A stretch of 64,000 nucleotides of DNA, taken from assembly GCA_965247295.1 (NCBI GenBank), contig CBDFGQ010000007.1, positions 574,335-638,334 on the forward strand, in the 5' to 3' direction. This stretch comes from CBDFGQ01 sp965247295. Lineage in GTDB: Bacteria > Chloroflexota > Dehalococcoidia > Lucifugimonadales > JAGWBF01. Shown in pieces: positions 16,813 through 26,234 of the stretch. The notes beneath the pieces were generated by a model, which saw nothing but the letters and a program-made list of their open reading frames with translations, was not told the DNA's origin and ran no database searches. Both the position numbers and the translations under genes were made by a program. Numbering within the stretch: position 1 is the first letter of the stretch; each line of letters opens with the position of its first letter.

Positions 16813-18015
16813 CTAGGCGTGAACGTACTCCTCCCAGCGGGACTCGAGGTCCGGGCCCTCGATAGTCTCCATGAGGTAGTCGCCGAACTCGCTGCTGGTG
16901 TTGCCGGTGCTGCGACCCGTGATGGTGAGCTTCCTCTCGTACTGGCCGCAGATGTCCAGCGCCTTGTGGAGCTTGTTGCCCAGGTCCTCGAAGCCAACGT
17001 GGGTCAGCAGCATGGCGCCCGCCCGCATCATGGAGCTGGGGTCGGCGTACTGGGCACGCCCCTCCCTGACCATTCGTGGCGCGCTTCCGTGTATTGCCTC
17101 GAACATGCCATATCTCTTGCCGACGTTGGCGCTTCCCGCGGTCCCCACGCCGCCCTGGATCTGGGCGGCCTCATCTGTCAGGATGTCGCCGTAGAGGTTG
17201 GGTAGCACAAGGACCTGAAACTGCTTCTGGCGCGCCGGGTTGATGAGGGCGGCCGTCATGATGTCTATGTACCACCCCTCCCACTTGATGTCGGTGTATT
17301 TGCTGGCCACCTTGCGGGCGGTGTCCAGGAACTTGCCGTCGGTTGTCTTCACTATGTTGGCCTTGGTGACCACGGTCACCGTGTCCTTCCCGGTCCGCTG
17401 TGCGTGAGCGAAGGCGGCATCGATGATACGCTCCGATCCCTGACTGGTGATGACCCTGAAATCGATCCCCAGGTCCTCGGTCACGTTTATCCCCTGGCTG
17501 CCCACGGCGTACAAGTCTTCCGTGTTCTCCCGGAAGAAGGTCCAGTCGATGCCATCCTTGGGGATACGGACGGGTCGAATGTTGGCGAAGAGGTCCAGCT
17601 CCCTGCGCATGGCCACGTTGGCGCTTTCCAGGTTGGGCCAGCCGTCTCCCCGCTCAGGGGTATGGGTCGGCCCCTTCAGCGTGACGTGGCACTGCTTTAT
17701 CTGTGCCATGACCTCGTCGGGAATGCTCTTGAGCTGGGCGGCCCGGTTCTCGATTGTCAAACCCTCGATGGTGCGGAATTCCACCTTGCCACTTGATACC
17801 TGCGGCCGTAACAGGAACTCCAGTACCCTCCGGGACTCGGTAGCGATGAATGGGCCTATGCCATCCCCGCCTATCATGCCCACGATAATGGGGCTGACCT
17901 GGCCGTAGTCCACCCAGTCCTGGGCCGCTTTGAGGCGCTCAACCCGCTCAAGCTGCTGCGCAAGCACCACCCCGAAGTGGTCTTTGGCTGCCTCGATCGC
18001 CTGGTTGTCTACCAT
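16813..18015 (-). CDS. icd: Isocitrate dehydrogenase (isocitrate/isopropylmalate family)
   Basis: Oxidative decarboxylation of isocitrate to 2-oxoglutarate. There are 400 residues from the ATG at 18015, which has AAAGGAG upstream; the longer in-frame extension to 18159 is unconserved. VGMIGGDGIGPFI near residue 35, ANIRPVRIPKDG, FRENTEDLYAVG, VVTKANIVKTTDG and VLPNLYGDILTDEAAQIQGG are the family's substrate and metal motifs, and EAIHGSAPR follows in the nucleotide-binding region. Cofactor preference (NAD or NADP) is not assigned. Upstream of mdh on the minus strand. Confidence 0.92.
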   Translation of the reverse strand: MVDNQAIEAAKDHFGVVLAQQLERVERLKAAQDWVDYGQVSPIIVGMIGGDGIGPFIATESRRVLEFLLRPQVSSGKVEFRTIEGLTIENRAAQLKSIPDEVMAQIKQCHVTLKGPTHTPERGDGWPNLESANVAMRRELDLFANIRPVRIPKDGIDWTFFRENTEDLYAVGSQGINVTEDLGIDFRVITSQGSERIIDAAFAHAQRTGKDTVTVVTKANIVKTTDGKFLDTARKVASKYTDIKWEGWYIDIMTAALINPARQKQFQVLVLPNLYGDILTDEAAQIQGGVGTAGSANVGKRYGMFEAIHGSAPRMVREGRAQYADPSSMMRAGAMLLTHVGFEDLGNKLHKALDICGQYERKLTITGRSTGNTSSEFGDYLMETIEGPDLESRWEEYVHA

Positions 18016-18222
18016 TCGGACTCCTTTCACAGTGGACCGTGGTTTATGCCTGCACCTGATATCTGAATCCGGCGCCGGCGAAAGCCTGCCGCCGGCCCCT
18101 TTCGCGATGGTGCCAGGGAAATTTCGCAGTGTGGGACATGCGCCTGTGGCCGTCCTCACAGTCCTGGCACATTATACGCCCATTTGCTATGGGGAGGTAG
18201 CCCAAATACCAGTTTCCGGCTT

Positions 18223-20274
18223 TCAGCTGTCCAGCTGGGCCCTCAGGGCGTCGGGGTCGGTCACGGGGAGTTGGCACACGTAGTTCTGGCACACGTATGC
18301 TGTGGGCCGCCCTCCCAGCATGTCCCGTCCCTCTAGGAGGGGGATGTCCGGCGAGCCGTCGCCTGTGAGGCCGGGCTCGATACCCGCGAGGACCACGTTG
18401 GGCAGGTAGCTGCCGTACACCTGGTCCAGGAGTGCCTGGGTAGCGGTATCGCTCCTGTCGCCAACTATGGCTATCTCCTTTGGAGAGGAAAGGTAATAGT
18501 CTAGGGCGCATAGCCAGTGGCCCATGCCCATGGGTGCCCGGCCTAGGAACTGTCGCACAGACCGGAGGACGGTGGCCGCGAGGTGCGAGTATTTGCTATC
18601 TCCAGTGAGTACCGACAGGCGGAGAAGCAGATTCACGGCTGCCGAATTGCCACAAGGGATAGCGTTGTCGAATACGTCCCTCGGGCGAATCACCAGGGTC
18701 TCATGGTCCACACCAGTGTCGTAGAGGGCGCCGGAATGCTCGTCCCAGAAAAGGTCAATCATGCCATCGGCCAAGGACCGGGACTCCTCCAGCCAGCGGG
18801 GGTCGAACGTGGCCTCGTAAAGGGCCAGGAGGCCGTCGGCCACGAAGGCATAGTCCTCCAGGTAGCCCTTGAGACTGGCCCGTCCGTCCTTGTAGGTCCT
18901 GAGAAGCCGTCCGTCGCTGCGCAGCGCCTGCAGAATGAAGGAAGCGCAGTCGGCCGCCGCCCTCCGATAGTCCTCCCTGTTCAAAGTAGAGGCCGCCTCG
19001 GCGAAGCTGCGAATCATCATGCCGTTCCATGCAGAGAGGAGCTTGTCGTCGCGTGCCGGATGGGGACGCCGCTCTCGGACCTCAAGGAGCATGGTCCTAG
19101 CCCGCCCTATGGTTTGCTCCAGCTCTTGCAGATCAAGGCCGGTCTCGGCGGCGAATGACTCGGGGCTCTGGGGCACGCTGAGTATGTTTTCCCCCTCGAA
19201 GTTCCCGGCCTCGGTGACTCCGAAGTATCCCGCGATCAGGGAGCCCTCCTCTGGGCCCAGGACCTCCACAATCTGTTCCTCAGTCCAGACGAAAAACTCT
19301 CCCTCACCTTCACCGCTGTCCGCGTCCTGGGTGGAGTAGAATCCTCCCGATGGGTCCGTCATCTCCCGGAGCACGTAGTCCAGCACCTCCTCCACGATGC
19401 GGCGGTACAGGGGATTGGCCGTAGCTTGAAAGGCGTGGAGGTACAGCTGGCTCAGGAGTGCGTTGTCGTAAAGCATCTTCTCAAAGTGGGGCACGAGCCA
19501 GTACGCGTCGGTGGAGTACCGGTGAAACCCGCCGGCGATCTGGTCGTAGATGCCACCGTACGCCATCTTCGCCAGGGTGGTCTCAACCATCTCCAGCGCC
19601 CTGGGGCTCTTCGTCACATGGTAGTAATGGAGCAGGAACTCGTAGGTCATGGGCTGGGGAAACTTGGGAGCCGAGCCGAATCCGCCGTTCTGGTAATCAT
19701 ATTGCTGGGCGAGGACCTGGTAGGCCTCATGGGTAATGTCGGGGGTCAGGGGGTCGATGCTGCGTTGCGCCTCGGTCGCGTGCTGTAGGTGGGCAGTCAG
19801 CTTTTGGGTAGCCTGGAGGATATCCCCTCGTCGATTTCGGTACGCCTCGGCCATGCTTATCAGCACCTTGGGAAATCCAGGCATGCCCCCGGAGTCCACC
19901 GGAGGGAAGTATGTGCCACCGTAGAACGGCTTACCCTCGGGCGTAAGAAAAACCGTCATCGGCCATCCACCACCGCCGGTCAGCGCCTGCACCGCGCTCA
20001 TGTATATGCTGTCCAGGTCGGGTCGCTCCTCCCGGTCTACCTTGATGCTGACGAAGTGCTCGTTCATGATCTTGGCGATTTCCGTATTCTCGAATGACTC
20101 CCTCTCCATGACATGGCACCAGTGGCAGGCGGAGTAGCCTATACTCAGCAGGATGGGCTTGTCCTCTTCCTTGGCCCGCCGAAGGGCTTCATCGCCCCAG
20201 GCGTACCAGTCTACGGGGTTGTGGGCGTGCTGAAGGAGGTAGGGACTCGTCTCATTTATCAGGCGGTTGGGCAT
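18223..20274 (-). CDS. YyaL/DUF255 thioredoxin-domain protein
   Basis: A protein of about 683 residues with an N-terminal thioredoxin-like domain (SACHWCHVMERESFE, with a CxxC active site near residue 50) and a long alpha/alpha-barrel part related to N-acylglucosamine epimerase and cellobiose epimerase folds. NETSPYLLQHAHNPVDWYAW at the start is the family signature. The function is unresolved; the human relative is SPATA20. The start at 20274 follows AAAGGGGAG; an upstream in-frame codon at 20310 is less likely. Stands apart from icd by about 200 bases. Confidence 0.9.
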   Translation of the reverse strand: MPNRLINETSPYLLQHAHNPVDWYAWGDEALRRAKEEDKPILLSIGYSACHWCHVMERESFENTEIAKIMNEHFVSIKVDREERPDLDSIYMSAVQALTGGGGWPMTVFLTPEGKPFYGGTYFPPVDSGGMPGFPKVLISMAEAYRNRRGDILQATQKLTAHLQHATEAQRSIDPLTPDITHEAYQVLAQQYDYQNGGFGSAPKFPQPMTYEFLLHYYHVTKSPRALEMVETTLAKMAYGGIYDQIAGGFHRYSTDAYWLVPHFEKMLYDNALLSQLYLHAFQATANPLYRRIVEEVLDYVLREMTDPSGGFYSTQDADSGEGEGEFFVWTEEQIVEVLGPEEGSLIAGYFGVTEAGNFEGENILSVPQSPESFAAETGLDLQELEQTIGRARTMLLEVRERRPHPARDDKLLSAWNGMMIRSFAEAASTLNREDYRRAAADCASFILQALRSDGRLLRTYKDGRASLKGYLEDYAFVADGLLALYEATFDPRWLEESRSLADGMIDLFWDEHSGALYDTGVDHETLVIRPRDVFDNAIPCGNSAAVNLLLRLSVLTGDSKYSHLAATVLRSVRQFLGRAPMGMGHWLCALDYYLSSPKEIAIVGDRSDTATQALLDQVYGSYLPNVVLAGIEPGLTGDGSPDIPLLEGRDMLGGRPTAYVCQNYVCQLPVTDPDALRAQLDS

Positions 20275-20534
20275 GCCGCTCCCCTTTCTAGCCGTACGGA
20301 ACTCTGGCAATCTACAACAGCGGGCCTTCGCCTCGGTGTAACTGTTTTAGATATACGGTGTCCCTATTTTGCCTGATGGGACCCCAGAATGCCAGTCCCG
20401 CCGCCGCAGGCGCCCGTAGCTTCTAGCGGGGGCCTGAACTGAGCCGGTGCCGGGAAAGTGCCGTCCCACCCACCGTCTGATATACTGTGAGCGCTGGTAC
20501 AATGCGTCCTAAATCCATTGTGTAGGTGATAGAA

Positions 20535-21725
20535 ATGAAGTGGGCCTCCGCCGTTTCCGACCAAGCGACCTGGGAGAAGGCCATGGACGATTGTGTCGCC
20601 TCGGTACGCCGGGACATAGGGGAGACTCCCCCTGACCTGGCGGTGGTATTTTTCTCCAGCCATTTCGCCGACCAGTACGAGACCGGGCCGGCGTTGCTAC
20701 GGGACAGGCTGGGTGATGCCGTCGTCATAGGGTGCTCAGCTGGAGGAGTAATTGGAGGTGGTCGGGAGGTGGAGAACCGCCCGGGATTCTCCCTCACCGT
20801 GGCCAGTCTTCCGGACGTGGAGCTGTTACCCTTTCATGTGGGAGGGGAAGACGTGCCAGACCTGGACGCAGGTCCCGACGTGTGGGAAGAGGTCCTTAAG
20901 GTTCCTGCGGAGGGAGACCCACGATTTCTCCTGCTGCTGGACCCATTCAGCTTCCCGGCCCAAAACTTTCTCTTGGGGCTGGACTACGCATACAGCAAGA
21001 GCGTCAAGATCGGCGGCATGGCCAGCGGCGGCCAGAGCATGGGTGAAAACGCCCTGTTCGTGGGAGACAAGGTGTACCGGTCGGGTGCGGTAGGCCTGGC
21101 CATGAAGGGCAACATCGTCGTAGACACCGTGGTAGCCCAGGGCTGCCGTCCCATCGGCAAGCTCATGTGCATTACGAAGAGCCAGCAAAACCTGTTGCTG
21201 GAGCTGGACGAAAGGCCACCCCTGGAGGTAATGCGGGAGATTTACCATTCCGCCAGTGAGCTGGACCAGCAGCTCATCCAGCACTCCCTGTTCCTGGGCA
21301 TCGTAATGGACGACTTTATCGAAAGTCCTCAGCAAGGGGACTTCCTGATCCGTAACCTCATGGGGATGGATGGCCGAACGGGAAGTATGTCCATCGGTGA
21401 GATGCTGCGTGAGGGGCAACGGGTTCAGTTCCACCTCCGGGATGCGCTGACTTCGGCCGAGGACTTGGGCACTCTGCTCAGCAGGTACGCACTGGAGGAA
21501 CGGACCAACCCGTGCCAGGGAGCCCTTCTGTTTTCCTGCCTGGGGCGAGGCGAACACCTCTATGGGCGGCCCGACCATGACACGGAGCTGTTCGGCGAGA
21601 AACTGGGTCCCATTCCCCTGGGGGGGTTCTTCTGCAACGGCGAAATCGGGCCGGTGGGGGGAGCCACCTTTCTTCACGGCTACACCAGCTCTTTCGGGAT
21701 ATTCCGTCCGCTGCGAAACGATTAG
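20535..21725 (+). CDS. FIST N/C domain sensory protein
   Basis: A protein of 396 residues with a FIST_N domain (about 10-220: VVIGCSAGGVIGGGREV, SLPDVELLPFHV) and a FIST_C domain (about 230-380: NPCQGALLFSCLGRG, GFFCNGEIGPVGG, FLHGYTSSFGIFRP). FIST domains are proposed small-ligand sensors in bacterial and eukaryotic signalling. No membrane helix or signal peptide is seen. The ATG at 20535 has AGGTGA six bases upstream; a GTG at 20526 is in frame. It is followed 35 bases later by a cytosolic ligand-binding-fold protein, suggesting a two-protein sensor unit. Confidence 0.85.
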   Translation: MKWASAVSDQATWEKAMDDCVASVRRDIGETPPDLAVVFFSSHFADQYETGPALLRDRLGDAVVIGCSAGGVIGGGREVENRPGFSLTVASLPDVELLPFHVGGEDVPDLDAGPDVWEEVLKVPAEGDPRFLLLLDPFSFPAQNFLLGLDYAYSKSVKIGGMASGGQSMGENALFVGDKVYRSGAVGLAMKGNIVVDTVVAQGCRPIGKLMCITKSQQNLLLELDERPPLEVMREIYHSASELDQQLIQHSLFLGIVMDDFIESPQQGDFLIRNLMGMDGRTGSMSIGEMLREGQRVQFHLRDALTSAEDLGTLLSRYALEERTNPCQGALLFSCLGRGEHLYGRPDHDTELFGEKLGPIPLGGFFCNGEIGPVGGATFLHGYTSSFGIFRPLRND

Positions 21726-21760
21726 CGGTGCTTCTCTGGACCTGCGGGAGACAGTGGTAG

Positions 21761-22912
21761 ATGCAGGGCGGACGGATCAAAGTAGGGATGGTGGCCTCGC
21801 TGACGGGGCAATTCCGTGGCCAGGGCCTGCAGGCCTTGCAGGGCGCCGTTGCGTGGGTGGGTGATACAAATAAGAGTGGCGGAATCACCTTAGGCGGTCG
21901 TGACTCCGGCGTCCCCCTTCAGCTGACCTACTACGACGACGAAAGCAAGGCCAAGATAGCCAGGGCGATGACCGAGAAGCTCATCAATGGGGATGGCGTC
22001 GGCCTTCTCCTGGGTCCCTATTCCAGCGTCCTCACCATGGCATCGGCCCCGGTTGCCGAGGAGGCGCACCGCGTCCTCTGGAACCACGGCGGGGCCTCCG
22101 ACCGGATATTCTGCCAGGGGTACCACTGGACAGTGGGCATCCTGACCCCGGCCAGCAGGTATCTCATCGGAGTGCTCGACATGGTGCGGGACATGGACCC
22201 GGGGGCCTGCACGCTGGCGATACTCCGCTCCGGCTCGGGCTCCTTTCCCGAGGCCGTGGCATCGGGGGTGCGGTGCCATGCATCCAAGTGTGGATTCCGG
22301 GTTGTATTTGAGGGCCAGTTCCGGTCTGCGATAGACGACCTCCCGGCCCTGCTGCGAGCGGTGAATGACCAGGAGCCGGACATCTTGCTGGGCGTGGGCC
22401 GGATCGAGGATGACCTGCTGCTCGCCAGCCTGATTCGTGAGAAACGCGTCAGGTCCAAGGCTGTGGCCCTGGTTGTGGCTGGAACCGCCCAGTTCGGCGG
22501 GGATTTGGGAAGCTGGGCCGAGGGATTCATGGGCCCCAGCCAGTGGGAACCAGTGATTGGCTATGTCCCCGACTACGGTCCGTCGGGCGATGAGCTGGCG
22601 GCCCGGCACGGCATGTTCAGGCAGGGTGGCGGTGACTACACCATGGCCCAGGCCTACGCGGCGGGTCTGGTGGCACAGAGGTGCGTGGAAGAGGCTGGAA
22701 CGCTGGACAGCGGCGCCCTTAGGGAAGTCGCGGGACGGCTGGACTTCACCACCTTCTATGGCCGCTTCAGGATAGACCCGCCGACGGGGTGTCAGGTGGG
22801 CCGCTCCGTGGTAATCGTGCAATGGCAGGGCAACAAGAAAGTCGTCGTGTGGCCCAAAAAGGTGAGGCAGGCGGAGCCGATCTACCCTATGGCCGACTGG
22901 CCGGGGTCATAG
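21761..22912 (+). CDS. Cytosolic periplasmic-binding-fold protein, AmiC/UrtA-like
   Basis: Type I periplasmic-binding fold (Peripla_BP_6), 383 residues. IKVGMVASLTGQFRGQG at the start and TTFYGRFRIDPPTGCQVG near the C-terminus are typical of branched-chain amino-acid or amide binding proteins. There is no signal peptide, and a TAG codon directly precedes the ATG in frame, so an upstream leader peptide is excluded. Like AmiC it probably works in the cytoplasm as a ligand sensor. It has no permease or ATPase neighbours. The partner is likely the FIST protein immediately upstream. The ligand is unknown. Confidence 0.8.
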   Translation: MQGGRIKVGMVASLTGQFRGQGLQALQGAVAWVGDTNKSGGITLGGRDSGVPLQLTYYDDESKAKIARAMTEKLINGDGVGLLLGPYSSVLTMASAPVAEEAHRVLWNHGGASDRIFCQGYHWTVGILTPASRYLIGVLDMVRDMDPGACTLAILRSGSGSFPEAVASGVRCHASKCGFRVVFEGQFRSAIDDLPALLRAVNDQEPDILLGVGRIEDDLLLASLIREKRVRSKAVALVVAGTAQFGGDLGSWAEGFMGPSQWEPVIGYVPDYGPSGDELAARHGMFRQGGGDYTMAQAYAAGLVAQRCVEEAGTLDSGALREVAGRLDFTTFYGRFRIDPPTGCQVGRSVVIVQWQGNKKVVVWPKKVRQAEPIYPMADWPGS

Positions 22913-23130
22913 CGCACCTGGTCCTGTTGATGGCCCCGTTGCGTCCACATGACCCGTAGACAGGCTGCATAGGGGATCGTCGGCTCGTTGGCCGCTTGAG
23001 GGCTCGCCTGGTGGTCCGACAGGACTGTCTTGAGCCTCCCCAATGGCTCACCAGGAACTGTCAGCTTGGCGGGAAACTCCGCTCATACTCAGCTTGGCGA
23101 AGGGTAAGAGCTTGGAATTGTGGGCCGGGT

Positions 23131-24111
23131 CTAGTAGTCCGGCGTTACTATGGACTCCGGTGGCTGCCCTGCGAGGACCCGCGCGATGTTATGGTAGGCG
23201 AACTCGGCGGTCCGCACATAGGCCTCGTGGCTGTTGCCTGCCATGTGGGGCGTGATGACCACGTTGTCCAGCTCCAGTAGCGGGTTGTCCGCAGGTGTGG
23301 GCTCCTCTTCGAGCACGTCCAGGCCGGCGCCGGCGATGCGGTGGTTCTTCAGGGCTTGGTAGAGGGCCGTTTCGTCTATGACGGGACCGCGGCAGGCATT
23401 TATGACGAACGCCGTGGGCTTCATTAGCTCGAGTTCCGGCTCGCCGATCATCCCCCGGGTCCTCGGCGTCAGGGACACATGCAGCGTCACGATATCCGAT
23501 CGGCGTAGAAGGTCCTGGAAGGAGGTGGGTTCGGCGTTGAGCTCGCGCTGGACCTCCGCGGGCATCTCGATGATATCGTAGTAGATCGTCGTGGTGTCGA
23601 AACCTCTTAGGCGCTTGGCCACCTGCTTTCCTATCCGTCCGAAGCCCACGATGCCCACCGTCTTGCTGGAGATTTCCGCCATTTCCACGTTGAGGAAGGG
23701 CTCTTTCCACCGATGCTCCTTGACTGCGGAATGCCACTGGGCCATCAAATGCCTGTTGATGGAGATCATCAGCGCGATGGTATGCTCTGCAACGGTGATG
23801 GCGTTGGCGCCGCCGTTATTGGAGATGGGGATGCCCATCTCACCGATCGACTTAACGTCCAGCCGTTCGTAGCCGGCGCCCATGGTCTGCACGAGCTTCA
23901 CTTTGGGGCAGTTCTTCAGGAGGTTCACCGAAACTTCGGCGGGAAGCGTCATTATGACCTCGGCGTCCCTGCACAGGGGGATCTTCTCCTCGTCCGATAG
24001 GTTGATGTCTACAAGGGTGACATCCAGTTCGGCTGGTGCCAGGCTCAGCGTGAGCTCTGCCTGGTCCACCCGTGAGGTCAGGAAGGCGACCTTTGCTTTG
24101 GTGGTGCTCAT
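23131..24111 (-). CDS. D-isomer-specific 2-hydroxyacid dehydrogenase
   Basis: NAD(P)-dependent oxidoreductase of 326 residues. The nucleotide fold motif is VGIVGFGRIGKQVAKRLRGF (near residue 150). The catalytic trio is visible: Arg in INACRGPVIDE, Glu in LDVLEEEPTP, and His in VITPHMAGNSHE. The substrate cannot be assigned (glycerate, phosphoglycerate, glyoxylate or formate-type are all in this family). Monocistronic in appearance, upstream of a zinc-ribbon gene transcribed in the same direction. Confidence 0.9.
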   Translation of the reverse strand: MSTTKAKVAFLTSRVDQAELTLSLAPAELDVTLVDINLSDEEKIPLCRDAEVIMTLPAEVSVNLLKNCPKVKLVQTMGAGYERLDVKSIGEMGIPISNNGGANAITVAEHTIALMISINRHLMAQWHSAVKEHRWKEPFLNVEMAEISSKTVGIVGFGRIGKQVAKRLRGFDTTTIYYDIIEMPAEVQRELNAEPTSFQDLLRRSDIVTLHVSLTPRTRGMIGEPELELMKPTAFVINACRGPVIDETALYQALKNHRIAGAGLDVLEEEPTPADNPLLELDNVVITPHMAGNSHEAYVRTAEFAYHNIARVLAGQPPESIVTPDY

Positions 24112-24160
24112 AACACTCCTTGTAGGGCGACGATAGTGAAGTCCCTTCGGCCCCGCGTTC

Positions 24161-24604
24161 CTACCTCTTGAACAGGTCCTTCATCTTGTCCATGAACGGC
24201 TTGGACTTGATGTTCGACAGGAACTTGGCCCATTCCACCTCTGCCGTGGCCGACCGTTTCAGGTCCTTGATCCGCTGCTCCATGATCTCCAGGACCCTTT
24301 TATCCTCCCCTTTGTCCAACCAGAAGCCGTGCTCTGCCTTGCAAAAGTCCAGCTCCAGGTTGTAGTGCCGATATCTGAACCATTCCATGGGGTCATCGCA
24401 CTTGGGGCATAGAAGCTCGCTGCCCATGGAGCTGAACATCATGGAACCCTTCAGCGGATCGTCGTCCATAACGGTATCTTCCAGCTGATCGAGCTCGGTA
24501 TAGTCCAGCCACATGCCCTCGCAGCTACGACACTTGTCCACCTCGATTCCGCGATACTTCTCCACCTTTAGCTCTGTCCTGCACCGGGGGCAATTCATCT
24601 CCAT
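24161..24604 (-). CDS. TFIIB-type zinc-ribbon protein (zf-TFIIB family)
   Basis: A small protein of 147 residues with CPRCRTEL near residue 5 and CRSCEGMWLD near 25, the zf-TFIIB pattern with its conserved Gly-x-Trp-Leu-Asp. A second half has CPKCDDPMEW and FCKAEHGFWLDKGED, so the domain is duplicated. The C-terminus is basic and helical. No function is established. Transcribed away from the cyclophilin gene. Confidence 0.85.
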   Translation of the reverse strand: MEMNCPRCRTELKVEKYRGIEVDKCRSCEGMWLDYTELDQLEDTVMDDDPLKGSMMFSSMGSELLCPKCDDPMEWFRYRHYNLELDFCKAEHGFWLDKGEDKRVLEIMEQRIKDLKRSATAEVEWAKFLSNIKSKPFMDKMKDLFKR

Positions 24605-24787
24605 GCCTCCATCTTGAAACGTGCTGACGGACTACCGTCGCCCCTCTTCGCAGTGTAGAGCTGGAGCTATGGGCCAGTCAATCCCTCGCGTCGGTGTGCC
24701 TAATGCCGGACTCCGGCCCACATCCATCGCCTGGAATCCGATTTGTCTCGGGTCATCAAATTGGCCGCAAAATAGGGCGAAAAAATA

Positions 24788-24816
24788 GTGACGCACGCGC
24801 TTTCCTAGTCTATAAT
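24788..24816 (+). promoter_or_regulatory. Promoter of the cyclophilin gene
   Basis: GTGACG at 24788-24793, a 17-base spacer, and a perfect TATAAT at 24811-24816. Initiation is expected at about 24822-24824, i.e. at or just before the ATG at 24826, so the mRNA would be leaderless or nearly so. Confidence 0.75.
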
Positions 24817-24825
24817 ATATCGTTG

Positions 24826-25566
24826 ATGCGAGTCTTGGTGTTGATCGTCGGCATCCTGTTCTTGGCAGGCTGTGGTGGGGGCGATGAGCCTACCGCCAAG
24901 CCAGCAGAACAGGCTACCGTCAAGGCAGTAGAAGAGGCCAGTGTTACTCCAACCCTTAGGCCGACGGCAACTACTCCAGCTGACGTCGAGCCAACGCCCA
25001 CCCCACGAGCGGTTGTCCAAGTGAAAGAGAAAGAGTATTCAGCACCTCCCACGATGACCATAGTGCCGGAAAACTGGTACGTGGCCAGGATCAACGTCGA
25101 ATTGGGGACCATCGTCATAGAGCTGTTTCCCAAGGAGGCGCCCATTACTGTGAACAACTTCGTGTTCCTGGCCAGGGATGGCTTCTACGATGGCTTGACC
25201 TTCCACCGGGTGATACCCGATTTCATGATCCAAGCTGGAGACCCTCTGGGGACGGGTGGTGGGGGGCCCGGATACAATTTCGAGGATGAATTTGTCGAGT
25301 CCCTGGGGTTTGACCGGCCCGGAATACTGGCCATGGCCAACAGGGGTGCCAATACGAACGGCAGCCAGTTTTTCATCACCGTGGGCCCAACGCCTCATCT
25401 GAACGGGAAGCACACAATTTTTGGCCGGGTCATCGAGGGCCAGGATGTCGCGGACGCCGTCTCCCTGGTCCCCACCGCCCTGCCCAGCAGTCCTGCGGCC
25501 AATCGGCCCCAGGACCCCCTATTCATCGAGAGCATCGTAATAGAGGAGACCGCACCAGGAGGCTAG
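24826..25566 (+). CDS. Cyclophilin-type peptidyl-prolyl isomerase lipoprotein
   Basis: Extracytoplasmic protein-folding enzyme of 246 residues. The N-terminus is a lipoprotein signal ending in LFLAGC, with Cys near residue 16. A Thr/Pro/Ala-rich linker runs to about residue 75. A cyclophilin domain follows, with FHRVIPDFMIQAGDP, GILAMANRGANTNGSQFFIT and GKHTIFGRVIEG, holding the active-site Arg, Phe, Gln and His equivalents. The ATG at 24826 is preferred over the longer frame from 24694 because the -10 box lies between them and the signal peptide begins there. Confidence 0.92.
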   Translation: MRVLVLIVGILFLAGCGGGDEPTAKPAEQATVKAVEEASVTPTLRPTATTPADVEPTPTPRAVVQVKEKEYSAPPTMTIVPENWYVARINVELGTIVIELFPKEAPITVNNFVFLARDGFYDGLTFHRVIPDFMIQAGDPLGTGGGGPGYNFEDEFVESLGFDRPGILAMANRGANTNGSQFFITVGPTPHLNGKHTIFGRVIEGQDVADAVSLVPTALPSSPAANRPQDPLFIESIVIEETAPGG

Positions 25567-25810
25567 TTCCCTCCTGTTGTGGCATCCGGACCAGGCTCTC
25601 AGCAGAACCCGCCTTCTACACGGCACACCAGCCTAGGGTGCTCGGATAACGGACCATCTTCGCTTCACCCATACCCTGTGAAAACACTGTTGGGACTATA
25701 TTGCCCAGATAATCGGGCAACGAAGAACGGCGACATGGCTGACCGTTCGAGGGTCCCATCCCGGGTGGAGGCCACAGCGGTACCCACGAAAGAGCCACGG
25801 AGGGCGGGCA

Positions 25811-25999
25811 ATGGTAGCTAGCAACCCCGGTCCGTCTCGGGAAGGGATCGACCGAGAGCTTATGGCGAAGGCTGCGGAACTGTGGGGTAGGGAGAGGGCG
25901 GAGGAGATCCGTGCCGCAGTGGAAGAGACTGCAGCGCACCTGTGGCTGGTGGCCCAGGCGCCGCCAGACCCGGAGGTGGAGCCTGGCTTCTTCCTATGA
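25811..25999 (+). CDS. AtzG-like small subunit upstream of an amidase
   Basis: A peptide of 62 residues, helical, ending in PPDPEVEPGFFL. This fits the AtzG-like family, small proteins that pair with AtzE-type amidases and share the Pro-x-x-x-Glu-Pro tail. The amidase gene begins 235 bases downstream on the same strand. A GTG or ATG start is ambiguous; the ATG at 25811 is used. The call is from the tail pattern and gene context, not a search. Confidence 0.6.
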   Translation: MVASNPGPSREGIDRELMAKAAELWGRERAEEIRAAVEETAAHLWLVAQAPPDPEVEPGFFL

Positions 26000-26234
26000 G
26001 GTCGGGCCAGGCATGCGGCGTCGGGGCCCTTGCTAGGTATCGGCCGTGGGTCCTCGATTAGCGGGCTGATGAGGAATGAGGTGTGCAGAGGGGCGAAGCC
26101 AATTTGCCGGGAGTCTGAGGGTGCCCCTCAGATATAAATCCCCCCCTCCTGGCCAGGGATGGGCATTTGGGATACTCGAAGGGTTTTCAGCACCCTGCTA
26201 GTGCAAGAAGGGGATGGTCGAAACTGGAGGTGCT

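Noticed and set aside
25701..25720. Hairpin TTGCCC/GGGCAA after the cyclophilin gene as a terminator
   Set aside because: The stem is only six pairs and lacks a T-run.
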